From an uncultured Lactobacillus sp. (GTDB lineage Bacteria; Bacillota; Bacilli; Lactobacillales; Lactobacillaceae): a stretch of DNA of 17,058 nucleotides. This document shows positions 1 through 8,001 of the stretch, piece by piece. The stretch spans positions 1 to 17,058 of the forward strand of contig CALYQE010000031.1 of NCBI GenBank assembly GCA_945281075.1, read 5' to 3'. The position numbers and the translations under genes were made by a program. The stretch's first letter is position 1, and every line of letters begins with the position of its first letter. The notes beneath the pieces are model-generated. The model was not told the DNA's origin, did no database searches, and was given only the letters and a program-made list of their open reading frames with translations.

Positions 1-180
1 TATCGATTAGATACATGTTGGAAAACTGCGAGTTAATAAATTTTTCGTTATTGGCCAAATGAGGTTCGGTTGCGTGGCTGTAATTAGATAAGCTGGTGCC
101 GAAAGTGTTAGCTATAAAGATTGCTATGAATATTAGTATCCAAAATGACCACTTCTTATAAAATGATTTTTAGATTGCAT
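1..180 (-). pseudogene. 5' end of exported-protein gene, frameshifted at an A5 run
   Basis: On the minus strand an ATG at 180 is preceded by AAAAGG (191-196, 10 bases upstream). It opens a frame that stops after 15 codons. If the five-A run (five T at 167-171 on the plus strand) is read with one extra A, or with a -1 slip, the frame continues to the window edge as 60 residues. Those residues form a textbook signal peptide: a basic n-region (K4, K5, K9, K10), a hydrophobic core at about 11-28, and a possible signal-peptidase site after YSHA (residue 37). The mature part seen so far is TEPHLANNEKF and onward; I do not recognise it. The rest of the gene lies outside the window. It could be a pseudogene, a gene using slippage on the A run, or a sequencing error in a homopolymer. 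Confidence 0.5.
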
Positions 181-585
181 AATTTGTTTTCCTTTTAGAT
201 AGCTAAAAACAGTTTTAAGTAATTAAATCAGATATTGGCAATAGTATTATTAAAATTTTATTAATTAGGCTAATTATCCGAAATAAACGGACAGTTGGTC
301 TATTTGTGCAGGAAATTGTAAAAAGCTGCAATTATTATCTGATTGAAAAGGAAAAACTTGTTATATTATGAATAATGGCTAATGAGATTTAAAAAATGAA
401 TCTATTCTACCGAGTATTTGTATATTTAAAACACTAGATATTTAAAAATTCACTTAGTACATATGACTAGGTGAATTTTTTAATTATTTATACATTATAA
501 ATAATATGTTACTATATTAATAATTTATGCATAATATATAAAAACAATTGTGCTATTTTAAGCAAATACTTAGATTGCAAATAGT
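181..585. other. Intergenic stretch between two leftward genes
   Basis: This 405-base stretch is very AT-rich. It holds the RBS of the gene starting at 180 and one strong hairpin terminator (444-480). A poor rightward promoter can be drawn (TTGAAA 343-348, 15-base spacer, TATTAT 364-369). Together with the terminator it would give a transcript of roughly 110 bases, but nothing else supports an RNA gene. I see no other gene here. Confidence 0.5.
444..480. terminator. Bidirectional intrinsic terminator
   Basis: Arms 444-458 and 466-480 form a 15-bp stem with one G-U wobble and a 7-base loop. Runs of T flank it on both strands (T6 at 476-481 on plus, T5 on minus). It lies about 105 bases beyond the stop of the leftward AraC gene and upstream of the leftward gene at 180, so it most likely ends the MFS-AraC transcript. 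Confidence 0.8.
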
Positions 586-1464
586 TTAGTAGTATTTTTT
601 TCTAAATTTACCAGGTGATAATCCGGTAGCTTCCTTAATTTTTTTGTATAAATGTGATGCGTCTGTAAAACCACATAAACTAGCTATTTTTTCCAACGGA
701 ATAGCATTATCTTTTACTAATAAACTTTTAGCTACTTTAACGCGAACTTTTAATAAATAATGATGCAAACTCATACCTGTATATTTTTTAAAGTCTCGAG
801 AAAGTTGGGAAGGACTAATTGAGCAATTATAAGCAATATCACTTATTCTAATTTTTTGTTTGTAGTTTCGATTCATAAATTCTAGCGCAGACTTAATGTA
901 ATCAGGCATAGAATGAAAGTCACTTGATAAATTTGTTAATTTGTTTTCCTGTGTTACTGATAAGTCACAAATCAAATTGTAAGTTAAGTTTGATAAAAAT
1001 GGGTCATTTTGACCGTCGGAATTGGTAGAAATAAGTCTGAAAATTCTTATGAATAAATTCTCAATATTTTTGCGAGGATTAAAAACTGGAAGAGTATACT
1101 TAGTAATTTGATTGAAAATCTTTTGCATAAATGGGCTATTGAAGTGAAGAAAGTAAAATTCACTATCGGTAATAGCCTTATAGCTGTTTATTTCTTTACA
1201 GTCAAGTAAAACAATCTTATTCTTAGCGTGAAATTCCTGATTACGAAAACAAAACTTCAATTCTCCTTTTTTGATATACATAAGTAAAAATGAGTCCATA
1301 AAATCTCTCTTTACCTGATAAGGATAAGTTACCCGATATTCAGCTCCAAACATCGGGTAAAAGTATATTTCGTGAGCTAAATCACTGGGATTGTTATAAT
1401 ATATGCCTTTTTCAACAGTTACGCCACATTCATTTTCGGGAATAAAATCTTTGTACTTATTCAT
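586..1464 (-). CDS. AraC-family transcriptional regulator
   Basis: This is a 292-residue regulator, the usual length for AraC proteins with an N-terminal sensor. Residues about 20-170 look like the cupin-type ligand-binding arm. The last 105 residues form the double helix-turn-helix domain: first HTH around ISDIAYNCSISPSQLSRDFK, then the hallmark second HTH with IASLCGFTDASHLYKKIK and GLSPGKFRK. It starts one base after the stop of the upstream MFS gene, with its RBS (GAAGGA) inside the end of that gene, so the two are translationally coupled. It is the only transcription factor in the window and is the natural candidate to control the divergent inositol locus from the 2918-3537 region. Canonical inositol loci use the DeoR-type IolR instead. 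Ligand unknown; an inositol or a derivative is an inference from context. Confidence 0.93.
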   Translation of the reverse strand: MNKYKDFIPENECGVTVEKGIYYNNPSDLAHEIYFYPMFGAEYRVTYPYQVKRDFMDSFLLMYIKKGELKFCFRNQEFHAKNKIVLLDCKEINSYKAITDSEFYFLHFNSPFMQKIFNQITKYTLPVFNPRKNIENLFIRIFRLISTNSDGQNDPFLSNLTYNLICDLSVTQENKLTNLSSDFHSMPDYIKSALEFMNRNYKQKIRISDIAYNCSISPSQLSRDFKKYTGMSLHHYLLKVRVKVAKSLLVKDNAIPLEKIASLCGFTDASHLYKKIKEATGLSPGKFRKKYY

Positions 1465-1465
1465 T

Positions 1466-2917
1466 TTATTCCTTCTTCATTTCTTTATCCTCAGCTGTTT
1501 CGCTAGACTGAAAACAGGATTGTAACTCTTCAAGAGACTTTCCACGTGTTTCAGGGATGAATTTAATTGCATAAAACAAAGAAAGAACATTTAATATGGT
1601 AAAAATAATAAATGTATTGCTTAATCCAAAATTTGTTAATAAAATCGGAAAAATATAGCCGACTAAAAAATTTGCAAACCAAAGAAAGAAAGTCGCTATG
1701 CCCATTGCCATTCCACGAATGCTCTGGGGAAAAATTTCCGATAACAGTACCCATACAATTGGCGAAACTCCACCCTGAAAAAAGATTAAGAAAATTGCCA
1801 TTAATATCAACATAATATATGGAAAAAGAGAATTATCCTTGAGCAAAAAAGACAAGATACTGATTATTAGCATAGTGGTAGTAGTACCACAAATTGCGGT
1901 AATGACCATTTTTCGTCTGTCAATTTTACCCATTAAATGAATGCTGACAATGGTTGCAATGGTTGAAATGATACCGTTGCTGATATTTGCGACTAAGGCT
2001 GCAGAATGGCTAAAACCCGCATTGCTTAGAACCGTTGTTCCATAAAACATAATAATGTTAATGCCAATGCCTTGCTGCATAATGCCTAGTCCAATGCCAA
2101 TTAAAATTAGACGCCGAATCCACGGAACTTTTAAGTCTTTTAGTGTTACCTTTTTTTGTTTATTACTTTTTGCTAAGGAATCTTCTATTTCGGATATTTC
2201 AGTTGATACGTCTTCCCTATTGCTACGAATATCCTTTAATATATTCGCGGCTTTTTTATTTTGATGTTTGGTAATCAGCCATCTTGGTGATTCTGGAACT
2301 TTGCTTATTCCGACTAAAAGTAAAACTTCTGGAATTAAGCCAAAAGCCAGCATATAGCGCCATACTCCACTGTAGTTACCTAGCATTACGCCAAAAAGAG
2401 CATTGATAATGTAAGCCAGTAATTGTCCGCTGACAATCATCAATTCATGATGATTAACAAAATTTCCCCTAATATCTGGGGTAGATAGTTCAGCAAGGAA
2501 AACAGGGCTAATGACAGATTCAGCCCCTACAGCTAATCCTAAAATGAATCTAAATAGGATCATTACAATGGCATTGGGAGCAAAAGTGCAACCTAAGGTA
2601 CCCAAAACAAAAATCCAGGCTGCGTACATTAAAACATGTTTTCTGCCAAATCGATCTGACAATTTGCCACCAATAACTGCGCCAAAAGCTGCACCTAAAG
2701 TTATTCCACTAGTAACTAGTCCTTCGTCTGAAGCATTTAAATTAAGCTGATCTGGTCTGCTCATAAAGGCCAGAGAGCCATTAGTTGCTCCTGTATCAAT
2801 TCCAAAAAGCAGACCACCCAAAGTGATTATCCAACCGTATAATTGTAACTTTTCTTTTTTCTTCTTATTTACGATCTCATCTTCTTTGCCAGAAGACGTA
2901 GCTTGATTATTATTCAT
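1466..2917 (-). CDS. MFS sugar-porter family transporter (IolT-like)
   Basis: This is a 483-residue, 12-helix major facilitator of the sugar porter family, located in the cytoplasmic membrane as a proton-linked importer. Diagnostic motifs are present: GKLSDRFGRKH after TM2, LAELSTPDIRGN after TM4, PESPRWL at the start of the central loop, QQGIGINIIMFYG in TM7, SEIFPQSIRG in TM10 and IPETRGKSLEEL at the C-terminus. An Asn/Lys-rich tail of about 25 residues precedes TM1. It is similar along its length to the divergently encoded porter at 3538. It is the first gene of a leftward pair with the AraC regulator. The start is supported by GGTGA four bases upstream. The substrate is a hexose or inositol by family; inositol is inferred from the neighbourhood. 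Confidence 0.92.
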   Translation of the reverse strand: MNNNQATSSGKEDEIVNKKKKEKLQLYGWIITLGGLLFGIDTGATNGSLAFMSRPDQLNLNASDEGLVTSGITLGAAFGAVIGGKLSDRFGRKHVLMYAAWIFVLGTLGCTFAPNAIVMILFRFILGLAVGAESVISPVFLAELSTPDIRGNFVNHHELMIVSGQLLAYIINALFGVMLGNYSGVWRYMLAFGLIPEVLLLVGISKVPESPRWLITKHQNKKAANILKDIRSNREDVSTEISEIEDSLAKSNKQKKVTLKDLKVPWIRRLILIGIGLGIMQQGIGINIIMFYGTTVLSNAGFSHSAALVANISNGIISTIATIVSIHLMGKIDRRKMVITAICGTTTTMLIISILSFLLKDNSLFPYIMLILMAIFLIFFQGGVSPIVWVLLSEIFPQSIRGMAMGIATFFLWFANFLVGYIFPILLTNFGLSNTFIIFTILNVLSLFYAIKFIPETRGKSLEELQSCFQSSETAEDKEMKKE

Positions 2918-2956
2918 CGTATCACCATTTCCTAATTCAAAAATAAATCAGTTATA

Positions 2957-2969
2957 GTGATGCAATCAG
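2957..2969. promoter_or_regulatory. Imperfect copy of the GTGATTGCAATCAC palindrome
   Basis: GTGATGCAATCAG differs from the perfect palindrome at 3390-3403 by loss of one T and a changed last base. It lies about 40 bases upstream of the leftward porter start, a plausible operator position. Confidence 0.3.
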
Positions 2970-3117
2970 TCAAAAATATGCTCGTGAGTAATTTATTCAT
3001 ATTTTTAAAATCATTACAAGTAAATCCGGGTTCAAAAGAAAAAAATGACACTTGCGATTCATTGATATATAAGCATTAGTGATAGTCAGTTTAATTTCTT
3101 GAAAACTTTCTAAATTA

Positions 3118-3160
3118 AGGGACAATCTGGGTAAAGTTGTTATTTTAGGGGCCATCTGAG
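3118..3160. repeat. Direct repeat pair, 29-bp period (candidate AraC operator)
   Basis: AGGGACAATCTGGG (3118-3131) and AGGGGCCATCTGAG (3147-3160) match at 11 of 14 positions and lie in the same orientation 29 bases apart. AraC-family activators typically bind direct repeats of this sort on one face of the helix. The G-rich repeats stand out in an otherwise AT-rich spacer. Confidence 0.5.
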
Positions 3161-3163
3161 ATA

Positions 3164-3199
3164 AAAATTTACATTTTTGTGGTTAAAATTTACGCTTTT
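3164..3199. repeat. Direct repeat pair, exact 21-bp period
   Basis: AAAATTTACATTTTT (from 3164) and AAAATTTACGCTTTT (from 3185) match at 13 of 15 positions with a period of exactly 21 bases, two turns of the DNA helix. This is a second candidate tandem activator site, directly adjacent to the 29-bp pair. Because the unit is AT-rich, chance similarity is more likely than for the other pair. Confidence 0.35.
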
Positions 3200-3344
3200 A
3201 TTCTTAATAAAGCTCATATTTTCTAGTTTAAATTACTTTTATGCTTGAAATTGTTCTTTATTATTTTTTGCCAAAATATTGGAAAAATCCTTATCTGACG
3301 GAACATAAATAAAAGATAAATTTGTGACGAATCTTCCAAAAAAA

Positions 3345-3358
3345 TATAAGCGCTTGCA
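3345..3358. promoter_or_regulatory. cre-like site (CcpA)
   Basis: Read on the minus strand, TGCAAGCGCTTATA matches the catabolite-responsive consensus TGNAANCGNWWNCA at every fixed position but one. It is about 180 bases upstream of the iolT start and suggests repression of the locus when a preferred sugar is present. Confidence 0.6.
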
Positions 3359-3389
3359 AAAAGGTTGACTCTAAATAAAATGATTTTTA

Positions 3390-3403
3390 GTGATTGCAAT
3401 CAC
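3390..3403. promoter_or_regulatory. Perfect 14-base palindrome, candidate operator
   Basis: GTGATTGCAATCAC is perfectly self-complementary. It sits between the cre-like site and the iolT start, and a near copy lies at 2957-2969 next to the divergent gene. Such symmetry suggests a dimeric repressor rather than an AraC protein, but no gene for one is in the window. Confidence 0.4.
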
Positions 3404-3537
3404 GAAAAAATAGATTTAAAGATCTATGTTACATAGGTATTTATTTTTTTGCTCGTTAAAAAAATAGGTGTGGTTAAGTTTAATCCTATGCTTTTATAAA
3501 TAATAGCATTAGGTTAGAAAAATTTGGAGATTGCAAA

Positions 3538-4944
3538 ATGCAAGAAGATAGTTATGAAAATAACCATCATGGTTATTTAGTTTTGGTTGCATGGATTGCA
3601 TGTATGGGAGCTCTTTGCTTCGGTTTTGATACTGGGGTAGTAAATGGGTCCTTAGATTTCATGGCAAAACCAAGTCAGTTAAACTTGTCAGCTTTTGAGC
3701 AAGGCGTTGTTTCAAGTGGGCTGACTTTTGGTGCCGCTTTTGGTGCCGTCTTTGGCAGTCCGTTAAGCGATCGAATTGGTCGTAAAAGGCTGATGATTTG
3801 GTTAGGAGTGTTATTCACAATTACCGCTTTGGGGTGTGGTTTTGCACCTAATACAATGATTCTGATTATTTTTAGAGTAATTATGGGTCTAGCAGTTGGT
3901 GCAACTTCTGCAATGGTACCCGTTTATTTAGCAGAAATTTCACCAGCTGAAGAACGCGGTAAATTTGTAAGCATGAACCAGTTGCTGATTGTCGGTGGTC
4001 AAGGACTAGCTTTTCTCATTAATGCCGTTTTGGGCAATACGATTGGTCTTCATGATGCTGCTGTGTGGAGAATAATGCTGGGTATTACGGCTATTCCAGG
4101 TGTTTTATTGTGGTTTGGCATGTACCTGGTTCCAGAAAGTCCTCAATGGTATGCAAACAAAGGAATGTTTGGCCAAGCTCTGGAAGCTCTTTGTCGGGTC
4201 AGGAGTAAGGCACAAGCAGAAGCTGAGATTAACGACTTAAAAGAAAACGCGGCAAAATTAAAACAAGAAAATGCAGAAAAAGCTTCGTTTAAAGATTTTA
4301 AAAAACCCTGGATTTTGCAAATTGTTATTACAGGTTCTTTATTAGGCGTTTTCCAACAATTTGCTGGAATTAACAGCGTCATGTATTACGGTACCAAAAT
4401 TTTAACTTCTGCTGGTTTTGGTAGCAATACATCATTATATATGAATATTGCAAATGGAGTATTTTCAGTAATTGGCGCCATTGTTGGAATGTATACGGTT
4501 GATAGACTTGGCAGAAAGCCATTGCTGCTAATCGGATATGTTTTTTGTGCAGTTGCTTTAGTTGCAATTGCGCTAATTGGCAGTTTTGCCCTTCATACTT
4601 CATGGGCTCCATTTGCAGTTTTGATTATTTTACTCATTTATATTGTGATTGATCAGGGGACCCTGGGGCCCGTTACGTGGTTGCTCAATTCGGAGATCTT
4701 CCCAGTCCGCTACCGTGGATTAGGAACTGGTATCACGATTTTTGTTTTATGGATGGCTAATTTTATAGTTGGATTAGTTTTTCCAGTTATTCTCTCTATT
4801 TTAGGGATATCATCATTCTATATTTTTGCGATATTCTGTCTTATCGGCGCATGGTTTGTCAAAGTTAGGATTCCAGAGACAAAGGGTGCTTCATTAGACA
4901 GTATTGAAAAATTCTTCCGTGAAAGATATGAAAAACAAAAATAA
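3538..4944 (+). CDS. iolT: Inositol/sugar MFS porter, IolT-like
   Basis: This is a 468-residue, 12-helix sugar porter of the major facilitator superfamily, a proton symporter in the cytoplasmic membrane. Family signatures in order: GSPLSDRIGRKR after TM2, VYLAEISPAEERGK after TM4, PESPQWYANKG opening the cytoplasmic loop, QQFAGINSVMYYG in TM7, VDRLGRKPLLL in the TM8-9 loop, SEIFPVRYRGLG in TM10 and RIPETKGASLDSIE at the end. The start is supported by GGAGA at 3526-3530, seven bases before the ATG. It precedes iolE by 35 bases, so the two are one transcription unit, which points to myo-inositol or a related cyclitol as substrate. The divergent porter at 1466-2917 is a paralog. The symbol rests on family plus context; a hexose substrate cannot be excluded from sequence. 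Confidence 0.88.
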   Translation: MQEDSYENNHHGYLVLVAWIACMGALCFGFDTGVVNGSLDFMAKPSQLNLSAFEQGVVSSGLTFGAAFGAVFGSPLSDRIGRKRLMIWLGVLFTITALGCGFAPNTMILIIFRVIMGLAVGATSAMVPVYLAEISPAEERGKFVSMNQLLIVGGQGLAFLINAVLGNTIGLHDAAVWRIMLGITAIPGVLLWFGMYLVPESPQWYANKGMFGQALEALCRVRSKAQAEAEINDLKENAAKLKQENAEKASFKDFKKPWILQIVITGSLLGVFQQFAGINSVMYYGTKILTSAGFGSNTSLYMNIANGVFSVIGAIVGMYTVDRLGRKPLLLIGYVFCAVALVAIALIGSFALHTSWAPFAVLIILLIYIVIDQGTLGPVTWLLNSEIFPVRYRGLGTGITIFVLWMANFIVGLVFPVILSILGISSFYIFAIFCLIGAWFVKVRIPETKGASLDSIEKFFRERYEKQK

Positions 4945-4979
4945 GCAACTAAATAATTTATTTAGTAAGGAGAAATATT

Positions 4980-5891
4980 ATGGCCGAATATAAAATTGAT
5001 AAAAATATTAAATTAGGTATTTGTCCTATTGGTTGGCGCAATGATGATATTCCATCAATTGGTGCTGAAAACACTTTTCCTCAACTCTTAAGCGATGCCG
5101 CATTAGCTGGCTTTAAGGGTGTAGAAATGGGTGGCTTTTTCCCAAGCACAGATGAAATAAATTACGAACGAAAATTGCGTCACATTGAAATTGCTGGTCA
5201 ATGGTTCAGCAGTTTCATTATTAGAGACGGTATTGAAAAAGCAACGGCTGACTTTGAAGAGCACTGCAAGAAACTACAGGCTCTAGGAGCTCACATTACT
5301 ACAGTTTCAGAGCAAACTTATTCAATTCAGCAAACAAGTAAAAATATTTTTACGGATAAACCTTACTTTACGGATAAGGAATGGGATGAAGTCTGTGAAG
5401 GCCTGAATAAATATGGTGAAATTGGTAAGAAATATGGCGTAAAAATCGCATATCATCACCACATGGGTACCGGCATTCAAACTTTTGAAGAAACTGAAAG
5501 ACTTATGGACAATACTGATCCGGACAAGGTTGGTCTGGTATTTGATACAGGTCATGCTTTTGTTTCAGAAGGTGAAGTAATGCCGATGCTTAACGCATTT
5601 ATTGACCGTGTTGTCCATGTACACTTCAAGGATGTTCGTAAAGCTAAAGAAGATGATTCAAAGGCAAGAGGATTGTCGTTCCAAGATGCATTTATGAATG
5701 ACATGTTCACTGTACCAGGTGACGGTGATATTGACTTTAGGCCAATATTTAAGGCACTAGCTGATCATCACTATACAGGTTGGATTATGGTTGAGGCAGA
5801 ACAGGATCCTAAGAAGCATAATCCATTTGAAATGGCATTAAAGGCACATAAGTATATGGAAGATGAACTGTTTGCACCATATAGAAAGTAA
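4980..5891 (+). CDS. iolE: Myo-inosose-2 dehydratase
   Basis: This 303-residue protein is an IolE of the xylose-isomerase-like TIM-barrel superfamily. It removes water from 2-keto-myo-inositol (scyllo-inosose) to give 3D-(3,5/4)-trihydroxycyclohexane-1,2-dione in the cytosol, using a divalent metal. Hallmark stretches known from Bacillus IolE are all present: CPIGWRNDD (15-23), GGFFP (51-55), AGQWFSSFIIRDGIE, VSEQTYSIQ, YHHHMGTGIQT (158-168), DTGH (189-192), HVHFKDVR (213-220), FTVPGDGDIDF and VEAEQDP (271-277). The last five supply the His, Asp and Glu residues of the metal site. Length matches the family. AAGGAG precedes the ATG and the gene follows iolT closely. It is one of the two most securely identified enzymes of the locus, together with iolG. 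Confidence 0.95.
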   Translation: MAEYKIDKNIKLGICPIGWRNDDIPSIGAENTFPQLLSDAALAGFKGVEMGGFFPSTDEINYERKLRHIEIAGQWFSSFIIRDGIEKATADFEEHCKKLQALGAHITTVSEQTYSIQQTSKNIFTDKPYFTDKEWDEVCEGLNKYGEIGKKYGVKIAYHHHMGTGIQTFEETERLMDNTDPDKVGLVFDTGHAFVSEGEVMPMLNAFIDRVVHVHFKDVRKAKEDDSKARGLSFQDAFMNDMFTVPGDGDIDFRPIFKALADHHYTGWIMVEAEQDPKKHNPFEMALKAHKYMEDELFAPYRK

Positions 5892-5991
5892 AAATAAGCA
5901 ATCATAAGTTAACAAGTATTTTTATCACTTATAACGTTTACTAGTTAATATCAAGAATGCAAATTTACCCGAACTGTAAACATCTAATTAT

Positions 5992-6019
5992 TTGAGTAGT
6001 TCTTTTAAAAATTCATAAT
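5992..6019 (+). promoter_or_regulatory. Promoter upstream of the flavoprotein gene
   Basis: TTGAGT (5992-5997), a 16-base spacer and CATAAT (6014-6019) resemble a sigma-A promoter, matching TTGACA at four and TATAAT at five positions. It lies 110 bases before the ATG at 6129 in the 237-base gap after iolE. I see no strong terminator in that gap, so iolT-iolE transcripts may also read through. Confidence 0.45.
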
Positions 6020-6128
6020 AATGATAAATTCACTAGTTTTTAGATTAATATAACATGCTTGTTTAATTAAATTTTTTAAATTAATTTACGCCTAATTTGC
6101 CTTAAAAAAAGAGAGGTTTTTAATAAAT

Positions 6129-7994
6129 ATGATAATTGATAAGTCCATAAATTGGGATAAAGTCTACGATGTAGTAGTGTTAGGCTTTGGTGGTGCTGGT
6201 GCTAGTGCAGCCAGATTTGCTGCAGATGACGGTGCAAAAGTTTTGGTAGCAGAAAAAGCTCCGGAAGGCCATGAGGGTGGTAATACCAGATACTCGGGCC
6301 AAAATGTTGGTTATACCCCAGATCCAGAAAAGTTCAGAACATATTATAAGCAGCTTGCGCAAGGCTTCCACATTGATAAAGACGTGGAAGATACTGTAAT
6401 CAAGGGCTTGTCAAACATGAAAGATTACTTCTCTAAATACTTAGAGGTAGAGCCGTTTGTATTTGGTGAACATCCGAATGATAACCCGTTAAGTCATACT
6501 GCTGATAATCAAACGACCGCAACACACCCAGAATTCACTAATTCTTCAGCTTCCGAATTAATGACTGTTCATAATGGAATGTTTGACTCTGCACTATGGA
6601 CTGTGCTTAGAGAGAGGGTTATTGACAGGATGGATAATATTGACGTTTGGTTTGAATCGCCAGCCGTTCATATTATTCAAACCCCTGATAAAACTGTCGT
6701 TGGTGTTCAAATCAAGAGAAAGGGCAAAGTGAGAAATATTGGAGCACGAAATGGTGTTGTTCTTTCAACTGGTGGCTTCTCGAATAGTAAAATTAAAATT
6801 CAAGATTTTATCGGTGAGCACCATTTAGCTCCAGTGGGAACTCTTTACAACACTGGTGATGGTATTGACCTTGCAATTGAAGCTGGTGCTAGATTATGGC
6901 ATATGACTACTTATAACTCAGCTGGCATCGTTGGTGATTTAACATTACCAGTGCATGAAGGTGAGCGCAGTATTTTCCAGCCAGCCGATATTGATGCTAA
7001 AGAAATGTACACAGGTAGCATTTTCTTAGTTGGTGATGATGGTACTAGATATTGTCGTGAAGATATATTTAGTATAGAGGGCTGGTTCTACAATCATGGT
7101 CAATGGCGGACGCCGCAGGCTCCAATTAAGCCGTACGTTGTTTTTGATCAAAAGCAATACGAAAGACTGGCTAAAATAGATCACGTACCATATCAACGAG
7201 CACTAAAGAATTTCTTGATAAGTGCTGACAGCGTTGAGAAACTGGCAGCCAAAATCGGTGTTGAAACAGAAACGCTAATTTCAACAATTGATATGTTTAA
7301 TTCTTACGCTGAATCCGGTAACGATCTAGATTACCACCGTGCAGCTGATACCATGGAGAGATTTGACGCAACGCATACTGTATATGCTTTGCCTATGGTT
7401 CAATCAATTGCGCAAACGCATGGTGGTCCAAAGAGAAACGGCAAGGCTGAGATCATGGATCCATTTAACAATGCGATTCCTCATTTTTATGGTGCAGGTG
7501 AACTAGGAAGCAACATTGTTAGGATTTATCAAGGTGGTGAAAACCTTGCTGACTGTCTGATATTTGGTAAGGTTGCAGGTGAAAATGCTGCCAAGGTAAA
7601 GCCCGACAGAAATAATGTGTTTGACGACAACAGTGATGTCACCTCAGGTGCATCTGTAAAAGAAGACACTGACTTATCTACCGATTTGAAGAAAAAATAT
7701 ACCGTTAAGCTGGACAAAAACCAATTTCTTGGCGTAAGTTCTGCTGGTATGGGCAATGATATCGTTGTCCGAATCACTGTAGATGATGACTTGAACCTGA
7801 AAAATGTTGAAGTTTTACAGGAAAGCGAAAGTGAAGACTATGGTAAGCGTGCGATTAAGACCTTGCCAAAAATCATGGTAGAGAAAAACACTTATGATGT
7901 TGATGTTGTTTCAGGAGCTTCTTCTTCGAGTCGAGCTATGAGGGAAGCTGTTAAAAACGCTTTAGATTCGGCAAAGGAATTCCATAGTAAATAA
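6129..7994 (+). CDS. Flavoprotein reductase: FAD domain plus C-terminal FMN-binding domain
   Basis: This 621-residue protein belongs to the fumarate reductase/urocanate reductase/tricarballylate dehydrogenase class, which transfers hydride between FAD and an activated C-C bond. An ADP-binding fold opens the protein (GFGGAGASAA from residue 19, GGNTRYSGQN from 51). Later motifs are DDGTRYCRED (about 303-312), QTHGGPKRNG around H431, and QGGENLADCLIFG (from 468) closing the FAD site. An Asp/Ser-rich linker (about 495-535) leads to an FMN_bind domain (about 536-618) ending in DVDVVSGASSSSRAM, the ApbE-type attachment motif with Ser598 where Thr is more common. There is no signal peptide, so it is cytosolic. 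The GAGAGG RBS sits 12 bases before the ATG, rather far. In this setting it may reduce an unsaturated cyclitol intermediate, but the substrate is not evident from sequence. Confidence 0.88.
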   Translation: MIIDKSINWDKVYDVVVLGFGGAGASAARFAADDGAKVLVAEKAPEGHEGGNTRYSGQNVGYTPDPEKFRTYYKQLAQGFHIDKDVEDTVIKGLSNMKDYFSKYLEVEPFVFGEHPNDNPLSHTADNQTTATHPEFTNSSASELMTVHNGMFDSALWTVLRERVIDRMDNIDVWFESPAVHIIQTPDKTVVGVQIKRKGKVRNIGARNGVVLSTGGFSNSKIKIQDFIGEHHLAPVGTLYNTGDGIDLAIEAGARLWHMTTYNSAGIVGDLTLPVHEGERSIFQPADIDAKEMYTGSIFLVGDDGTRYCREDIFSIEGWFYNHGQWRTPQAPIKPYVVFDQKQYERLAKIDHVPYQRALKNFLISADSVEKLAAKIGVETETLISTIDMFNSYAESGNDLDYHRAADTMERFDATHTVYALPMVQSIAQTHGGPKRNGKAEIMDPFNNAIPHFYGAGELGSNIVRIYQGGENLADCLIFGKVAGENAAKVKPDRNNVFDDNSDVTSGASVKEDTDLSTDLKKKYTVKLDKNQFLGVSSAGMGNDIVVRITVDDDLNLKNVEVLQESESEDYGKRAIKTLPKIMVEKNTYDVDVVSGASSSSRAMREAVKNALDSAKEFHSK

Positions 7995-8001
7995 AATTTT
8001 A

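Larger units (their letters stand above)
2918..3537. promoter_or_regulatory. Divergent control region between two porter genes
   Basis: This 620-base, very AT-rich region separates the leftward MFS-araC pair from the rightward inositol locus and has no gene of its own. It is unusually long and repeat-rich for a bacterial divergent promoter. It contains two different direct-repeat pairs (3118-3160 and 3164-3199), a 14-base perfect palindrome (3390-3403) with an imperfect second copy (2957-2969), and a cre-like site (3345-3358). The leader just before 3538 has short inverted repeats: 6-bp arms 3410-3415 and 3422-3427, and an overlapping 5-bp pair, CTATG and CATAG, from about 3424. A TTGACT element at 3365-3370 lacks a convincing -10, so I do not assign the start sites. 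Confidence 0.6.

Noticed and set aside
396..437. Thirteen-residue reading frame MNLFYRVFVYLKH before the 444 terminator
   Set aside because: No RBS, only a weak promoter with short spacing, and no conservation evidence. Chance frames of this size are common in AT-rich DNA.
1563..2750. Open frames inside the leftward porter on both strands
   Set aside because: They lie within a gene with full family motifs, lack RBS and encode low-complexity sequence. They are shadows.
5892..6128. Terminator after iolE
   Set aside because: Only a 6-bp ATAAGT/ACTTAT pairing with a long loop and no T-tract is visible, too weak to call.
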